Shown here: positions 62,321-64,000 of the stretch, in pieces
How positions within the stretch are numbered: the first letter of the stretch is position 1
Layout of the letters: each line of letters begins with the position of its first letter
Source of the DNA: CAYRGQ01 sp964423925
GTDB lineage: Bacteria; Bacteroidota; Bacteroidia; Sphingobacteriales; Sphingobacteriaceae
Reading direction: 5' to 3'
Assembly (NCBI GenBank): GCA_964423925.1
Contig: CAYRGQ010000013.1
Span: forward strand, 4,877 to 68,876
DNA: 64,000 nt
Made by a program: the position numbers and the translations under genes
Notes under the pieces: model-generated
The model's database searches: none
Told to the model about the DNA's origin: nothing
The model's input: the letters and a program-made list of their open reading frames with translations, nothing else

Positions 62321-63550
62321 ATGATGAAGAATGCAATATATGCAATCCTTATAGGAGCAGTCTTAGGATTATCTTCATGCGATAGCCAGTCGGATATTTA
62401 TGAGGATTTCGTCGTCCCTAATGGCTTGGTCTATCCGGGGCCGGCTCAGGAAGCGGTGACGTATTCTGGCGCAAATCGCATAAAGCTCAGCTGGTTGCGG
62501 GGCACGGACCCTCGGGTGAAGAAGGCTCGAATATTCTGGAATAACTATACTGATTCAGTGGAGTTTGACGTGCCAGCAGATGTCGATACGGTGAGCTATA
62601 CGATTGATCCGATTGATGAAAACACCTATTCGTTCATGATTCATACTTACGATGATGAAGGCAACGAATCTATCCCCATTGAGGTATTGGGAACGGTGTA
62701 CGGAGACAACTACCGGGGTCTATTAAGCAACCGATTGTTGAAAAGCACGTTTTATGACGGGCGCGATCTAACCCTTAATTGGGGCACGGTCGACGATACC
62801 GAAGTCGGCATCGACGTCACCTGGACGGATGTGAATGGAGATAGCCAGCTTACGAAGGTCGACCCGACTGATATCGAGACGGTACTCCCTTCCTTTAACT
62901 TGGGCGTGCCTTTATCTTACAGCACGACGCACAAGCCGGATACGTTAGCTATCGATTTATTTCAAGCTGCGACGGTAGAACGCGTAATCGATCCAGAGCT
63001 GCAACTTCCAAAAGGCAGCTGGGCCGAATGGCCCCTGCCGGGCGACGCAGGCATAAATGGTAGCTTTCCGTTGCGCCACTTCTGGGACGGCAATACGACC
63101 AATTTTATGCACTCCGAGGATCCGTTGACCTTGCCCGCGACCTTTACGTGGGACCTGGGCGTACAAGCCAAGTTGAGTAAGATGAAGCTTTGGCCACGCA
63201 ACAACAACGACGATCGTTGGACCCGGGGTCACCCACGGGTGTTTGAAATCTACGGGTCTGTCAATCCTAATTCGGACGGCAGCTTGGACGATAGCTGGAC
63301 ACTGCTAGGCAAGTTTGAGTGCGTGCAGCCATCGGGTAACGGTACCGCGGTGCCTTGGCAGCCGCCAACGCCCGAAGATATCGCGCTTTCGGATAGCGGG
63401 CTTGACTTCGAGTTTGTGCCTAGCCCGGGGGTAGATCCCGACGTAGCGGTACGATATATCCGATTCCGGAGCCTCGAACACTTTAATTCTACTCAGCCTC
63501 CACGTATGCTGATGGCGGAGATCAGTTTCTGGGGGACCTTAGTGCGATAA
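62321..63550 (+). CDS. Surface lipoprotein with DUF4998 and discoidin-like domain
   Basis: 409 residues. The lipobox is LSSC with Cys near residue 20. A DUF4998-type N-terminal region (about 25-215), with VTYSGANRIKLSWLRGTDP, is followed by a discoidin-like C-terminal domain (about 225-409), with WDLGVQAKLSKMKLWPR and RGHPRVFEIYGS. This second half aligns closely with the previous gene product, so the two are partial paralogues. The likely role is surface glycan binding. It is the last gene of the locus; no glycoside hydrolase is present. Confidence 0.85.
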   Translation: MMKNAIYAILIGAVLGLSSCDSQSDIYEDFVVPNGLVYPGPAQEAVTYSGANRIKLSWLRGTDPRVKKARIFWNNYTDSVEFDVPADVDTVSYTIDPIDENTYSFMIHTYDDEGNESIPIEVLGTVYGDNYRGLLSNRLLKSTFYDGRDLTLNWGTVDDTEVGIDVTWTDVNGDSQLTKVDPTDIETVLPSFNLGVPLSYSTTHKPDTLAIDLFQAATVERVIDPELQLPKGSWAEWPLPGDAGINGSFPLRHFWDGNTTNFMHSEDPLTLPATFTWDLGVQAKLSKMKLWPRNNNDDRWTRGHPRVFEIYGSVNPNSDGSLDDSWTLLGKFECVQPSGNGTAVPWQPPTPEDIALSDSGLDFEFVPSPGVDPDVAVRYIRFRSLEHFNSTQPPRMLMAEISFWGTLVR

Positions 63551-63562
63551 GGATCCGGCACA

Positions 63563-63620
63563 TGCAGGCGTAAGCCTGCAACCTCAAAAGCTCCAAGGAA
63601 ACTTGGGGCTTTTTTTTTGG
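63563..63620 (+). terminator. Double hairpin and terminator after the Sus-like operon
   Basis: First a perfect hairpin TGCAGGC-GTAA-GCCTGCA (63563-63580) with a GNRA-type loop. Then AAAAGCTCCAAG (63586-63597) pairs with CTTGGGGCTTTT (63602-63613) around GAAA, followed by a T-run. Confidence 0.85.
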
Positions 63621-63740
63621 GGTTTATTTGTGTGTCGTGCTATTCTGGTAAGAAGTCGTATTTTTATAGCGAAGACGCACGAACCATCGATTTCCTGTAG
63701 CGTCCCTGCTCCGCGCGCATGCGGGCATAACGAAACCAGT

Positions 63741-64000
63741 ATGGCCAGCAGCACCTCTGCTTTTTGCTTTTTGCGTCACATGCCGTGGATAGTGGTTGTC
63801 GGCGTCGTGGTCGGTTGCGCCGTTGACCCAGGTTCGGAGGAATCCTCCAGGGTGCCGAGCCCAGCCCCGACCATCGAAAGGCTGGCCGGAGAAGCAGATG
63901 TAGTCCCATCGCCTGACGAGCTGGAGCGCGGACGGGTACTGATGTCTTATTCGGGATGTTTTGCATGTCACAAGGAATCGGACCGCAAGCGTGGCCCGGC
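63741..64000 (+). CDS. Lipoprotein c-type cytochrome, partial at the window edge
   Basis: About 86 residues visible; the gene continues past the end. From the ATG at 63741 the protein has a short basic N-region, a hydrophobic stretch and a lipobox-like VVGC (Cys near residue 26). The next in-frame ATG (63780) would leave a signal with no positive charge, so 63741 is preferred. A Pro/Ser/Glu-rich linker leads to a haem site GCFACHKES (CxxCH) near residues 75-79. It is probably an electron-transfer or dehydrogenase partner; the rest of the family cannot be told. Confidence 0.75.
   Translation, partial: MASSTSAFCFLRHMPWIVVVGVVVGCAVDPGSEESSRVPSPAPTIERLAGEADVVPSPDELERGRVLMSYSGCFACHKESDRKRGP

Overview
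The window looks like a chromosomal contig from a member of the Bacteroidota, most likely the Sphingobacteriales. The evidence is a SprA-type Type IX secretion translocon, a SusC/SusD outer-membrane nutrient uptake pair with DUF-type surface lipoproteins, repeated TAnnTTTG -7 promoter elements, OmpA with a thrombospondin-type linker, and RibBA, FloA and START-like genes typical of that phylum. Base composition is even across the window, with GC a little above half by eye. No phage, insertion sequence, CRISPR array or rRNA was found.

Layout. 1-5951: the end of a helicase-type gene, then an F-type ATP synthase operon (atpI-like, atpB, E, F, H, A, G) without atpD and atpC. 6223-12062: a membrane SDR sugar-nucleotide dehydratase, SppA with HMG-CoA lyase, and a PfkB kinase. 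12126-18122: a mini cytochrome b5 with an ECF sigma factor, MurB, TetR, YpdA and a FUSC membrane protein. 18473-22902: FloA, LepA, FolD and a His/Asp-rich lipoprotein. 22971-30055: an EamA transporter, an exported DegT-type protein, MurQ, a PVC-type haem dehydrogenase and a C-terminally truncated Gfo/Idh/MocA oxidoreductase. 30043-41121 (minus strand): maeB, ruvA, sprA and a secreted protein of unknown function. 41296-54883: PBP4-type DacB, Xaa-Pro aminopeptidase, OmpA, an unknown secreted protein, an MFS transporter, a two-gene UshA-like nucleotidase, an EamA/Lrp pair, RibBA, an LptF/G permease and a START-like protein. 54994-55067: tRNA-Met(CAU). 55104-56047: about 940 bases with no recognisable gene. 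56048-63550: a four-gene susC-susD-DUF5000-DUF4998 locus with a 100-N assembly gap inside susD. The window ends inside a lipoprotein c-type cytochrome.

How the genes work together. Most are housekeeping: energy (atp, maeB), envelope (murB, murQ, dacB, sppA, lptF/G, ompA, floA), translation (lepA, tRNA), cofactors (folD, ribBA) and recombination (ruvA). The accessory content is for exported carbohydrate metabolism and glycan capture: the Sus-like locus, a Tat-type DegT protein, a Tat-type Gfo/Idh/MocA remnant and c-type haem dehydrogenase parts. The best candidates for a second look are the His/Asp-rich helical lipoprotein (22492-22902), the secreted unknown directly downstream of sprA (30043-31038), the truncated oxidoreductase junction (about 29985-30043), the structured non-coding stretch before the Sus-like locus, and two genes whose -7 promoter elements sit so close to the start codon that leaderless transcripts are expected. 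I did not find a clearly novel multi-gene system.
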